Assembly: GCA_000708835.1 (NCBI GenBank)
Contig: DF237741.1
Location: 1-32,505 of the forward strand
DNA: 32,505 nucleotides
Direction of reading: 5' to 3'
Source: Klebsormidium nitens
Lineage: Eukaryota; Streptophyta; Klebsormidiophyceae; Klebsormidiales; Klebsormidiaceae
This document shows positions 1 through 11,274 of the stretch, piece by piece (the first letter of the stretch is position 1; every line of letters starts with the position of its first letter). Position numbers and translations under genes: made by a program. A model generated the notes under the pieces. The model saw nothing but the letters and a program-made list of their open reading frames with translations. It was not told the origin of the DNA and did no database searches.

Positions 1-241
1 GTGGATTATGCGGCCAATCGTATTGCTCTCTCTTGTCCACTACCTTTGACAAGACCAGCCACGCAAGCTGTGCAGAACACAGATAAGCTTGGCTGCATCG
101 AACGGCGAAGCCGAACGCAACTTATCCTGAACGGTGACATCGGCTCACTGAGGCCGATCCATCCGGGATATTACGCCGTCTTGCAGACAGCTGCGCAGTG
201 CGTCGTTAAGACGTAACCACCGCCGTTTCGCTAAGTCGCGG

Positions 242-2086
242 TCAACAAAATCCTGTCGAAAACGAGGTTAGACTTAACCAGTCGTAATCGTTACACCCGG
301 GATGCGAAATCGGGTTAATCGCTGCGCCGAACATCCGCATTTGGGTTTGCATTTGCATTCTATCCTCACGTGCTCTGTTCTGTCTTTCGAGCTCAACGAT
401 GCGCATTTCTATGTCTGACTGGCGTTGCCCCAGCTGTCCGACAGGGAGAACTGGGACGGCAGGTTGAATCAGTTGGAAGTGTGCGAATCCTGGGGGCTGG
501 AAAGGTGTTGGTGCCGGCATCGCTTCCGGCGGGTTCCTAATGTATGGTTGTCCGAACCCCTGGGGCGCGAACTGCGGTTGACCCAGCCCCGGTTGAGGAA
601 AAGGGGGTGGAATTGGGTTCTGTCCAAACCGGGGCGCTGGGTTAGGTGCTGGTTGATGCACATAAAGTGTGAACTGTCTGCCGCCTTGCCAACCGAGAGT
701 CCTGACTCTGCCTTCCTGGAAGAAAAGCGGTGACCTCCTGCGCCCGCCTTCGTCGAACGCTCTCTCCTAGTCGTCACCGAGGGAACCCACTGGCGTTCTA
801 AACCCTAACCCTCCTTCTTCTCCTTGCGCCCCTTCTCCCCTTCTCTCCGCTGGTGTTCTCTCCCGTTCTCCTGCGCGAGGATTTTCCTGGCCTTCTAAAC
901 CACCGCCTTCTTCTTCCCTGCGCACTCGTCCCGACTTCTGCATAAAAGGCTCGTCCTGCATCCCGTTGCTTCGTAGCAATTCTATCAGGGGATCCCCTTC
1001 CCTGCGGGAGCCCGTTCCGATCGAAAGCTCTCCGGCCGGCACGTCGTCGAACTTCGTACCCGGGCCGATTCTAACGCCTGCAGCTCAAATCTCCCCGTTG
1101 CTGGCGAGACCCCCAAAACTTTAACGAACACTTTGCCTAATTCTCCCGGCGGCTTACATTTGAACCTGAAACCCACGAACTTTCTTGATCCCACAATCGT
1201 GCACAGGTTCTCTACTAACCTCTTCTCCTCCTCTAATCTTCTGAACCTCTGCATTATTGGCTTGAAGTGGGCGACTCAGGTGGCGTAGCGTACTCCGGAG
1301 ACTGTTCTCTGACAGGCAGCTCTTGGCTGGACGCGCTCTCAGCAGGTGCTCCGAACGTGACAGCTCTCATGCGAGACGTGACCAAAGAGTTCCCCAGACT
1401 CTTGAGTTGCTTGGTCGAGAAGCCAGAACTTTCCGCAAGCGCCCTCCAGTTGACTACCGCATCAGTGCTTCTCTTCTGCAACGTCCTGATCAGATCTCTG
1501 TCTTCCGCGGTAAGCCTGATTGCACCAGCCGGGAGCTTCTTGCAGAAAGTCGTATCCCGTCACCGCTAGCAGTTTCTCTCCGTTTGCTTCCGCTGCCCTC
1601 TGTCTCAGCCTGAGGTTTTCTGCTTCTATGAGCCTGGCCTTTTCTTCCGCTCTGGCTAGCCTTGCCTCTACCATTTCTGCTCTGTAGACTGCCTGCGTTC
1701 TCGCGAGCCTTTCTTTCAAGAGCTCCGAGACTCTTTTCACGTCCTCGCTCGAGATCAGGTCGTAGAGCTGCAGGAACCTTTCGAGTGACTCCAGGAACAA
1801 GTAGTCTTGGAAACCTGCAGCCTCTGCTTGTGCATCAAACTCCTTCACAGAATCAAGTAGTGCAGGTCCAAAGGACGCAAAGAACTCATAGCTGAAAGTC
1901 TTCCTGCCCACGTTGAGGAATATCTGCTTCGGAAGACACGTGCTGAATTCTTCTCCCCTTTCCAATGCAGTCTGATCTCTGCCATCAAATGCTAGGCATG
2001 TCACTGGCCTGGAACGCCGGCTTGTGGAGTGCCGTTGCGGGTGCCCTGTGTCCCCCTCCCACTGCGACCCACTCCCGTGAGCTCAT
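242..2086 (-). pseudogene. Broken intronless coding stretch, possibly retroelement gag-like
   Basis: I do not recognise the family. On the minus strand a coherent protein-like text runs from a possible ATG at 2086 down to a stop at 242, but it jumps frame near 1990, 1500-1560, 1255-1290 and 1040-1080 and has an in-frame TAG at 767-769. Most open pieces begin at non-ATG codons, and no splice sites fit the jumps. In order one sees a globular part (IFLNVGRKTFSYEFFASFGP), an Arg/Glu/Ala-rich coiled coil around 1560-1700, a helix-turn-helix-like stretch (LTAEDRDLIRTL...NWRALAES), a basic segment (VGSRKFVGFRFKCKPPGEL), a charged Glu/Arg/Gly tail, and finally a Pro/Gln/Phe-rich segment followed by a short coiled coil (242-661). 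A long intronless charged protein next to intron-rich genes suggests a decayed mobile element. Assembly errors in a live gene are the alternative. Confidence 0.4.
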
Positions 2087-2579
2087 GCACACTATCTACG
2101 CAATGCTGCCCAAAAAGGATCTGTTTCAGAGAGCAGCGCCAATGGCGCCTCGAAAGCTCTTCCGATCGCGCGATTCAAATGACTCAGGAGTCTTCTCTTT
2201 CGTGCTGCTGGGGTAGCTTTTATCTAAGCTTGCTTCGATCGAGCAGAGCCGTCGACTTCATCTGTCAAATCTTCGACCAATCAGCGCGTCTTCCTCTAAC
2301 GGCACCGGGAGGCTCCGGTACCTTGCCCCTCCGACTACTTTGTCACTGCCGGTACCTTTGCAGGGGCACGTGGTCTATATTGGATGCATTCGATTGCTCT
2401 ACGCGAATCTAAGGATCTGGAATCTGCATGCCAGTAGGTACCGGTACCGCAGTCCTCAGCCTCAGGCTCAGGTCTCAACGGATTGGGCCGCCGGCGCTAG
2501 GCAGTTCACTGCAGCCTTCAAGAATCAAGTTCAGGCTCAGCTTCACAGCTCGCCTTGCATTTCAGCCGACACCGCGACC
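2087..2579 (+). promoter_or_regulatory. 5' region of TRAP-alpha with four GGTACC palindromes
   Basis: This non-coding interval separates the broken minus-strand stretch from the TRAP-alpha start. GGTACC occurs at 2317-2322, 2351-2356, 2437-2442 and 2443-2448, the last two fused into a 12-bp palindrome. A purine/pyrimidine-poor CAGGCTCAG-like motif recurs around 2460-2545. No TATA box is obvious. Promoter function is inferred from position only. Confidence 0.35.
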
Positions 2580-5500
2580 ATGGCGTCTAGGAAGCAGTGG
2601 ACGTTCTGGGCGCTGCTGTTTGCCAGCTTGCTGCTCTCCAGCTGTGTGCTGCGTGGTAAGCATTTGTGACGGTCGAAGGGCAATGCTTCAGTGCTTTTTT
2701 TTTCTGGAATATGGCTGCGTCCAGTGATTTGTTCTGACAGCACTGATTGAGCCTTTCAATGAGCTGCTGCGCAATTTTTATCACAGCCTTTTCACCAGGG
2801 AGAAGCAAGTCAGCTTATATCATGCTGATTATAACCAGTATTAAGCCGCCAATAGAATCAGAGCAGTTGGTGAATGGCTTTATTCGTACCCTAGCCCAGA
2901 TCGAGCGTCTTGACAATCTGAGCCTCTTGAGCTTGAGAGGCTTGCGATCTTTCAATCAGCAAGCGGGTCACAATCGGGCTTGAGCAGGTGCACCAGTAAG
3001 CTGGGAGGCGGTTGATGATAGTTATGTGCAATCGTTGATGGAGCTGGTTGGTTCCCATGGGTCGTTGCTGGCCGCTTGAAGAATCTGATTTTCGGATTTG
3101 CTTGCATCGATTGGTACCTTCTGCTCAATTGGTATGACCGTTATGAGGAGATATGACTACCACTCATTAGGCGGACGAGCGCAACTGATCGTCTAAGCTG
3201 TACCGCAGTAGGTTGCAGCAAGCGTCCACCCCTTTGCCTCCTGGTTACTTGCAATTCAATCGTCATTGATTGCTGATGTGCTTTGTTGAGTATCATGCGA
3301 AGAGCTCTCCAGGTCCTCAAACATGAGCACTACCAGACGGGAGCAAGGCAAGCTCGTTAACACGGTCAATTACAACTACCACCAGCTGTAAGGCTTTGCA
3401 TCTTGATGCGCATTTGTCTGATTTCCATTCGTTCTCGTTTCCAGCCGCAGCTGCTGTTGACGACGATGATGTCTATGAGGACGATGAAGAGGAGGTCGAC
3501 CTGCCTCCCATGGAGGAGGAGGTCACAGCCCCACCCGAGAGAGTGCAACCACAGACAATAACAATGTACCCTGAGGGCCTGCCAGGGGTGGAAACTGTGT
3601 TCGTCTTTCCAAACAACGTCCAGCGCCGTAAGTGGTTCATTTCAACTTAGGTGCGTCTGTCACAGGAGCGGATTTGATAGTGTCTGCAGACACAAATCCT
3701 GTGTATTTGGAAGGTTGCAATCACAGCTGTTTAACGCCAGCTTTTCGGAGTTATACAGTATGCTTCTGGCTGCTGAAGCGCACTTGGAATGATTCCGTGG
3801 TGCATTTCTGTGCCTTGCTGCTGAGCACTGGATTGGTCATCTGTGCAGAGGTACCAGCGGGAGCGCCGGTGGATCTGCTTGTGGGTTTGGCAAACAACGG
3901 TGAGCAGATGCCTAGCTGCCGCATTGGCCTGCTGCGTCTCACCTTGCAAGAATGCGTCTCTCCTGAGAGCACTCTCCTGACTTGCCTACTTTTCTGACGC
4001 AAGCCGCGCTTGCGCTGTGCAGGGGACTCTAGCATCACTGTGAAGATGATTGCCGGCTACCTCTCGTATTCACGTGACTACAGCCAGGTCATCCAGAACT
4101 TCACGCAATTCGTAAGCCCATTACTACATTTATCCCCCTCAACATGTGTCATGGCTGGCTTCTTCGGCGTCGGCTTGCCTGTAGGTGTTTGCCCATGTCT
4201 TGCTGCCTCTTTGATGCCACACTCTTCTTTCAAGACTTCTTCCCAGAAGACTTCATGTTCAGTAGTTCTGCTTCTTCGGTGTTTCCAACCAGTGGACAGG
4301 CACTGCAGGAACATTGTTTGGGATCGTTGCCAATCATTGTATGCTAACTTACCTCCGCTCTTGACATTCAGGACCTGCTTGTAAAGCTGTCTGTATGGCC
4401 AACCAGCCCTGACATCAGTGCTGTGCCTGTGTGCAGCCCTTTGACACCACTGTGGAGCCTGGGGAGCAGCACTCATTTGCCTACACTTTTGCCACGCACA
4501 AGCTCCTGCAGGCAAGTACAAAACCAGCTAAAGCAAACGCATACGGTTCTCCTGCTCGGTTGGGACCTTTGCACGTCGAACTATCAGCAGCCAATATCTA
4601 GCTCTTTTCCTTCCAAGATTTAGAAAGAAGAGAAACAGATTGCGAAGACAGCTATTGGTCCTTCGTCCAGCTAATCCACACAGTGAACAGTCTTTGGGCA
4701 CCAACTCCCAAACTCTGATGATTCTATCCGGCGTGCTTGTATGTGATTCTTAGTGTTGCAACACTGCCTCGATTCGCCCAAGTGCTAAGCCATATGGCCT
4801 TCTTCAGTCCTCACTGTTGTCGGATGGTTAAATTGCATTCCATAGATCGGGTACGCGAAGGGCTGGGGTGTTACTCTTGGCTCAAGTGTGAACTCTCTGT
4901 ATGTGCAGCCCCACGAGTTCGGGTTCACTGCGGCTGTCTACTACGAGGTAAGTCAACAGCCATCGATTGTTTTGCGTTCTTCCCCTATAGGTCACCGTGG
5001 TGATAGCTCTGGCCGCTTGGAAGAAATTGTTGTACTGTGGGTGCTTATAATGGTTTGGACTGTTTTTGACAGATTCTGAGCGGATCTCTCGATTGGTGCA
5101 CTGAGTACTTAACAGGTTGTCACTAGGTTCTGCTTATTGTCTGCATTACTCCGATCTTGTCGCGACACTCCTTTTGTCAACGTTATAAGAAATTGTTCGA
5201 AGTAGTCCGTTAGATACCAATAAACCTCCACTTTTTAGATTCGAGCAAACCAGGACAAGCATCTTCCCTGTGTATCTGCTCCTCGGGACATCAGATTTGT
5301 GGCCTTCCCCCTCCCCTCTCCGGTCCTCAGAATCACGTTGAAGCTACCACCGCTTTTTCAATTGCTCGTCTTCAACTTCGTCTGCTCATTTTGGTGCCTC
5401 CTGAGTCGAGTCGCACCATCACTCCCTCGTTGTTTTGGCCCCAACGCCTCCTCCAGCCGGATGCGGGGAGGAATCCTTACAGTCCCTCTTCGTCCCTTCG

Positions 5501-6446
5501 CTTGTTTGGTTCCTGCGCTCAATCCGGTAAGGCACACCAGACACTCAGCAGGGTTCCAATCACAGTTCAACGCCTCCGTGCTGATACAACATTCCACCCA
5601 CTTCTCCTTCAGAGCGACGGCGCTGTGCACAGCAACGTGTTCTACAACGGCACTGTTGAGGTGGTGGAGCCGAGCGGGATCTTATCCGGCGAGAACGCGT
5701 TCCTGGCACTGCTGGCACTGGCGCTGCTCAGCCTCCTGGGCTACTGGGCCTACAGCCAGGTCCAGAAATTGACCAAGGTCAGCACCCGGGCCGGGCCGCG
5801 ACTTCGTTCCTCATCACAAGAATAAAGTGGCCTTGGCGGTCTTGTGCACCTTGTTCAGGGCTGCTTTATGTGGCTTATGGTGAACCAAAAGATTCTGCTC
5901 TGACGAGGCCAGTGCATGCGTGTGTCCCTAAATGAATGGGCCCGTGATCGAATCTCAAAAAGGGCTCATATGATCTTGGACACTGTGCAGAAGAAGGGTG
6001 GTCGTAGAAAGGTCGTGGAGACTGGCACACGCTCTGATGCGAGCGACAACGAATGGCTCAAGGTACGTCTCCTCTTCCGACTTGGCCTTGCATGGTATGG
6101 TCGGAGCTGTATCCGGGTCCATGAGGATCTCGATCCTGAATCCTGTTCCAAGATGACTTTCGGATAAGAGCAGCTCAAGTGTAGGGGCGTTTTCATGGAA
6201 ACAATCCTCAAATACTTGCAACATCTCAAAGAATCATCCATCATTCGAAAACAATTGGCAGCTTCCTCGCATTTTCGTTGTTTGCGTCTCCACTGCTGCA
6301 AAATCGATACGATTAAGTAGCTTTGCCTAGGTCTGGTAGGCATTTCTGCACGAGCTGATTGCTGCGGTTTATGTTCACAGGGCACATCTGCGGATCCGAG
6401 GAGGAGATCAAGCGGAACCATCAAGGTCACGAAGAAGAAAGAGTAG
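2580..6446 (+). CDS. SSR1: Translocon-associated protein subunit alpha (TRAP-alpha), 9 exons
   Basis: Subunit of the TRAP complex, which sits beside Sec61 in the ER membrane and helps translocate secretory proteins. Exons: 2580-2655, 3445-3627, 3849-3899, 4023-4111, 4437-4511, 4909-4947, 5613-5777, 5991-6062, 6381-6446; the product is 271 aa, close to plant TRAP-alpha. The start ATG lies in a strong ACCATGG context and opens a signal peptide (residues 1-30, hydrophobic WALLFASLLLSS). Then follow an acidic stretch (DDDDVYEDDEEEVD), the family motif PGVETVFVFPNN, and VDLLVGLANNG. N-glycosylation sequons are NFT (129) and NGT (183) in NVFYNGTVEVVE. One membrane segment spans about 200-219, and a basic cytosolic tail ends EWLKGTS...KKKE, as in plants. 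Intron 5 has a GC donor (see separate entry). The phases agree at every junction. Confidence 0.95.
4512..4908 (+). other. GC-AG intron (TRAP-alpha intron 5)
   Basis: Donor CAG|GCAAGT, acceptor GTGCAG. Splicing here joins THKLLQ to PHEFGFTAAVYYE in phase 0, matching the family. The nearest GT (four bases downstream) would break the frame, so the GC donor is the only good choice. Confidence 0.88.
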
Positions 6447-7134
6447 CGCTTCTGGGAAGCTGGCACTCATCAAAGCACTCGTGCAGGGCATTGTGTACCG
6501 TAAGTTTTTTCAGGCCTAGGAACTCCCGAGTTTAGATGGACCCGCGGCGGCTCGTAGGGGAGAACACTGTGCTTTTGAGTGGATCAGATGATCATTTTAC
6601 GAATGCAGGTCAAGGTGCGTGATGGCCACCTTATCTCCGTATTCATGTTTTGAAATGAAGCATCATTGTCCACATCGATCGTGCAACCATTCATCATACG
6701 CATAGATCATGCAACCTAGGACCAAATAATGAGAATTGGTACAACTGCTTCTTGGACTGATTGATGACATAAATGGTTGGTTCGTGATTGTTCGTGCATA
6801 TGCAATGTGGATCCGCAAGTACAGGAACATAACCAATATCTGAGAAAACATGATACACGGGACATGGCGTAGCTTGTAAGCATGTTCTGCAAGCATGATG
6901 AACAATTGAACATTGCCTAACCGCTGATGCAATTTTGCGTCGGTAAGACTTGCATATCCAACATGGGTCCCATGCTCATATACAAGCAAGGTAAGAATGA
7001 TTAATACTTAGCAAGGAGCCCCGGAAGTTATAATTTGGCCCATACTTCTTCAAGGGGACAATGGTATCCTGTGACCTTGCCTCCAAATGATGATTGCAAA
7101 GCGAAAGCAAAGGCTGTGTACTATGCCTAAAATG
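6447..7134. other. Gene-free interval between convergent TRAP-alpha and TMA7
   Basis: It should hold both 3' UTRs. I see no further coding region, no RNA gene and no clear AATAAA. Short ATGCAT/GATCATGCA-like words occur around 6680-6715. Confidence 0.5.
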
Positions 7135-8320
7135 CTACTTCTTCCCGCTTTTTTTTATGCCACCACTTGTCAAGGGGCCCTGTATAACACCAGAATATGG
7201 TTGTGAAATGACATGAAGCAGAACAAGAAGGAAGACAGCTGACTGTTCCAAACACCAGCCCTACGGGCAAAGCAAGCCAGAGGGGTTCAAGCATGCGGAT
7301 CTGCAGACGAGGCACGAAACAGCACTGTTTGCTCACCTTTCCAGCTGCTTTCTCTTTCAGGGCTTTCATGGCCTGCAAGTTACATAGTGGCACGAAAAAT
7401 ACTGAAACCAGGCATGTTAGAGTGCTGATGCCAATGGGTCTAACTTTTAGACGAAGACAAAGCATCAACTAGCCCTTATTGCTGGATTGCCTGGCCTCGT
7501 CAGAATAGAATTAAGCGTAGACATCGCACACCACCGAGGCCTTACATCAAACACCCCAGCACACTTCATGGTGCCCCAATTGCGCATGAACTTGACATTG
7601 ACCCACCTTCTCAAATCATAATCACGGGGCTTAGTGTGCGGCACATAAATTGAATATCAGCCATACTGAGTAGGACCTAAGAAAATTCTCTGTGTCCATG
7701 GGCATCGTGATCACAAGGAAGTAGTGCCTCGGGTTGTTATAAGAGGCTTCAACTCACCGCCTGCTCCTCCTTCTTCTTCTTCAGAAACTCGACGTCCATC
7801 TGCAAGCGGGAAAACTTCCCCTTATGCTCAGTCTTCCTCAATCAAACCCAAACCATGAATCCAGCCGACAGATGAGCGCCATACCCGAATTGGAGACACG
7901 CACTTTTCCCATCCAAGCAAAGTCCCGAAGAAGCCAACGAAGTTCCTTACATACCTCATCGTAATCCTTGTCTTTAGCTTTTGGCGCCTTCAGGGGTTTT
8001 GCCTTCCCTCCTGTATGCAAAGAATCACTGTCAACAAGTAGGGACTTTGCTGAAACCAATGACCCATCCCACCACTGCCCCGGTGTACCTAAGAACCAAC
8101 TTGGCGACAAAAGCATGACCCCTCCGAAACAATTTACCAGGGGGATGGTGGTGCTACCACATGGACCAATGTTCTCCTATTTTGCCCATCTAGAACTTCA
8201 AAGGTGACGGGTGTTGACCTCAATCTTTATGCGACAAAGTAATCGTATAAAAAGATAACTGCAAGAGTCAGCAGGTAGTCAGTGAACAACCTCAAAGCAC
8301 TTGCCTTGTCTTCCTGACAT
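7135..8320 (-). CDS. TMA7: Translation machinery-associated protein 7 (TMA7/CCDC72), 5 exons
   Basis: Small, very basic, ribosome-associated protein found across eukaryotes; its exact role is poorly defined. Exons on the minus strand, in order: 8320-8305, 8010-7955, 7799-7758, 7372-7337, 7179-7135. The product is exactly 64 aa, the usual family length. It begins MSGRQGGKAKPLKAPKAKDK, continues with YDEMDVEFLKKKKEEQA and AMKALKEKAAGK, and ends with the signature GPLTSGGIKKSGKK. The first exon is only 16 coding bases and would be missed by most gene finders. Intron 1 needs a GC donor (CAAG|GCAAGT). Each exon alone is too short to stand out, but all phases agree and the whole reading matches the family end to end. 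Confidence 0.95.
8011..8304 (-). other. GC-AG intron (TMA7 intron 1)
   Basis: Donor AAG|GCAAGT on the minus strand, acceptor ATACAG. It joins MSGRQ-G to GKAKPLK in phase 1. A GT four bases downstream would leave the wrong phase. Confidence 0.88.
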
Positions 8321-9244
8321 CTTCTATGGTTCTTTTGAACTTCCAACCTAAGATCCTCCTGACGTATCTTCAAAACGTAGCCTGTATGATAAAGTTCTGC
8401 GTGACTTTCCCAAGGCACCAACACGGCAACTTTAGCAAGAGGAGAGTGGCTGCCACAGCTTGCGGGTTATGCTGATTGTAAAACGGATCACGCACGAGCA
8501 ACTTAGGAGGCTAGAAGATTCAGAACCTATTGGCAATGGCTATTGAACTCGGTTTAAAGAGGCTTGCCAAAACTTTCACAAGGCGTCTTGAGAGCGTGTT
8601 GAGCAGCCAAAACTTTTGTGGCAATTGAATTTGATGCTGGCCCGTCTTTCGTGCGGGGGGATCACCAAGTCGCAGCAACGAAGTCTGCTGCACCACCCAT
8701 TATTTAGACCCTCTGTGAAAGGTTAGCCCAAGTCTCTTCTTAGCCGTCGATCAGTTAAGGGTGTCCAGTCAGAGCTTATCGGATGGTCCGATGAAGCAAG
8801 GATGAAGGCACCCCCTCAGAGCGTCATCCGAGGCTATCACTATTGGTCAGCCCATGAGCTGGCGGTAGGGCAGGATCGGAGTCCTAGCTGCACTGCCTGC
8901 AGCTGTAGGCTTAGCCATCTGATGGTACAACCTGCAGGGGCGCAGTATTCACGTCGCAGACCTTCAAGAGAAAAGTCCTCCAAGCTGGGCAGTTTGGTGG
9001 AGTTTTGCAGCTCTCAAGAATTCCTTTTTTCAAAAACAGCACTATTGCTTCTGCACACGGGCTGCCACTGTTACAAATTGCAGCTGTTGACAGCTCTGAT
9101 ACACGGATCCCCTCGTTTGGAAGCAGCCCATAGCGGGAAGTGCTCTAAACCACTGCCAACATCTCCATCGAGGGGACGCCTGCTGAAATCTTGTTAGTCA
9201 ATCCAAATTATCGTCCCCCCTTGTTTTTAAAGGTGGTAAGTGAA
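8321..9244. promoter_or_regulatory. Divergent 5' interval shared by TMA7 and TIM10
   Basis: The 924 bases between the two start codons must hold both 5' UTRs and promoters. No coding potential beyond chance reading frames and no TATA box that I trust. Bidirectional promoter activity is an inference from layout. Confidence 0.4.
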
Positions 9245-10821
9245 ATGGCGGCAATGCCGGGTTCGCCCTCTGGCATTAACCGTGAGCAGGTGCGTTTTTT
9301 GCTTACACCACCTCGTACATCGCTGAGGCGCTGACAGGCGGTGTGATCCTTATACAAATTTTTAGCGCTAGCACTTGGCTCCTTGTCATATCAGGTCTCC
9401 TTGTACAACTTTGTGAATACCACCATTTTCAGCATGGACTCTTCTTCGTGATTCCCAGAACGTCGGAAGGGTCAATCTCACAGCTGATCTTTCTGGATCC
9501 TTGTGTGAACACGGGCTTCGTTGTCTCTTGAGCGCACACATGTCTGGCCTTGAATTGGACACCTCCACTTCTGTGAAAAAGTATGCAGACTCCCAATTTC
9601 TCCATACACGCAATGGATTCCGCTGGATAGTGCCACCCTTGCTTCATGTTTCTCAGAGCTTCCGTGACTTCAAAGAGGGCGTATCATTTGGGGCAGCCCA
9701 TAATGTCAGCACCAGTCAGGCGTAAGCACAATTTTGGCCTGGGGGATATCACCGCCAATTGGGCCTGTTGACGACACAAGCGCAGAGGGGCACACTATAC
9801 AGTTAGTATGTGATGTCAGGGGGACGGGCCTTTGACGACTCTTTGACGGGCGCCTGCAGTGATAGGTTGTTATGTCTATACTCAAGAGACTTTCGCTTAT
9901 TTGGTGTTCACATCTCCCTGCAGGCATTTGCCGTTGCGCAGCAGGAGATGGAATACAGAGTGGACCTTTTCAACAAGTAAGAATCCGTGCTATCAGTCTC
10001 AGCGTGAAACAGCATCCCTGATCTGACGGTGTGCCCAAAGGCAGGGCAATCTGTCCTTGGAAGGAACTTGGTAAATTCAACCTCGTATGTTCAGTGTCAG
10101 CTTGCTGCTTCTTAACCTGTGCTGTATATCATTTTTGCTGCTCTGCAGGCTTGCAGGAACCTGCTTTGAGAAATGCATGGAGAAAAGGTGAGCTGCCATC
10201 TTTAATCGCTCACGCCCTCTGGTGGACGTCCTCTTCGACCCCATATATAGATTGCCACGGATCCAACACAGGGCCCCTCTTGTTCTTGAAGTGTTCAGGA
10301 AACATATCTTCTGATGATTGTTGCAGCTTTTCTAACTAAGCAATTTGGCATCAATCCTTCCTAGAAGTGGGCTCAATTGAGCTGCAGCGGCTTCTGGATG
10401 CTTCAGCCGAGACATTTCCTCCTTCTCTTCGCATCATGTACTCACTTGACTTGGTGCTCGCAGATTGAAGGAGGGAGATCTCAACGTGGGTGAGACCAGC
10501 TGCATAGATCGGTGTGTCGCAAAGTACTGGCAGGTGAGGACGCTGATCGAGTGTAACCTCAAAACACCTTCTTTTGGCAAGCTTTTTTTCTTGGGTTTAT
10601 AACTCATTGGAGATGCTAATCACTTGGAGGCTTCATATGATGTGCCAGTGCATTGCAGCACTTGCTTGTGAAGGAATGCTTCATGTCGTAGCCGCTCGGG
10701 CCCGCAGAGCTACACAGGCCGCATTGTGTGACTCGTCTACCTCTTCGTTGCTCATTGACAGGTTACGGGAATCATAGGTCAAATGTTGAGTGCTGGGGGC
10801 GGCGGAGTAGCCCCGCGGTAG
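9245..10821 (+). CDS. TIM10: Mitochondrial intermembrane-space chaperone Tim10, 5 exons
   Basis: Small TIM chaperone. With Tim9 it forms a hexamer in the mitochondrial intermembrane space that escorts hydrophobic carrier proteins to TIM22 and beta-barrels to SAM. Exons: 9245-9289, 9924-9976, 10149-10187, 10464-10533, 10762-10821; product 88 aa, the usual size. The twin CX3C motif is intact: C38-FEK-C42 and C59-IDR-C63. Family stretches are QQEMEYRVDLFNK, TCFEKCMEK, GETSCIDRCVAKYWQ and VTGIIGQML. There is no cleavable presequence, as expected for a MIA-pathway substrate. The ATG is in a GAAATGG context, with a second in-frame ATG three codons later. All introns are GT-AG. Tim10 rather than Tim9 or Tim8 is chosen from EMEYRVDLFNK and the C-terminal helix. 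Confidence 0.95.
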
Positions 10822-11226
10822 TCGGTCAGCGAAGTCTTCTGACATTTCAGGAGATTGGAGGTTTTGCTTCTAAGCCGTGCAGTATGACGTGGTTTTCTTC
10901 CTGTCCGAGAAACTTTGATTTTATCTGGTTGAGCCTTTTTTGATTCTGTATACCATCCTCAATGTATTCCTTGCCATGTGGCAAGTGTAGGTGTCTGTGA
11001 TCAAGAAACGATTACCTGACCGTCTTTCTTTAACGACCATATTCGAGCTTGCTCGTAGCTGGCTCATAGCATGTATGACCCGGCTTTCGCATCATTCTCA
11101 ATTGTGATCTTCGTAAAATCAAGCAGACGTAGCTCCCCGCCAACATCTGTCACTGTGAGTGCTCATCGTTCCATACATCATTTTCCCTACAAGTTGCAGC
11201 TTGTATAGGTGGTCAAGCTGTAATGA

Positions 11227-11240
11227 TGTGTACGTACACA
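11227..11240. repeat. Perfect 14-bp palindrome TGTGTACGTACACA
   Basis: Sequence is its own reverse complement, with no spacer. It lies 20 bp from a second 14-bp palindrome in spacer DNA. Confidence 0.8.
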
Positions 11241-11260
11241 AACTGAATGATGGCAATAAT

Positions 11261-11274
11261 CATGCATATGCATG
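11261..11274. repeat. Perfect 14-bp palindrome CATGCATATGCATG
   Basis: Self-complementary, ATGCAT-based. A related 14-bp palindrome (ACATATGCATATGT) lies at 24390-24403 in the other convergent spacer. Confidence 0.8.

Noticed and set aside
799..813. Telomere-like AAACCCTAACCCT / telo-box
   Set aside because: Less than two repeat units, inside the broken coding stretch and 1.8 kb from the nearest start codon; probably chance.
1250..1258. TAATG overlap between two minus-strand frames, like termination-reinitiation
   Set aside because: The downstream frame is open upstream of its ATG and reads as a continuation, so a frameshift in one broken gene explains it better.
5299..5612. Open frames within TRAP-alpha intron 6
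   Set aside because: The conserved protein joins 4947 to 5613; sequence before 5613 does not match the family and is best read as intron.
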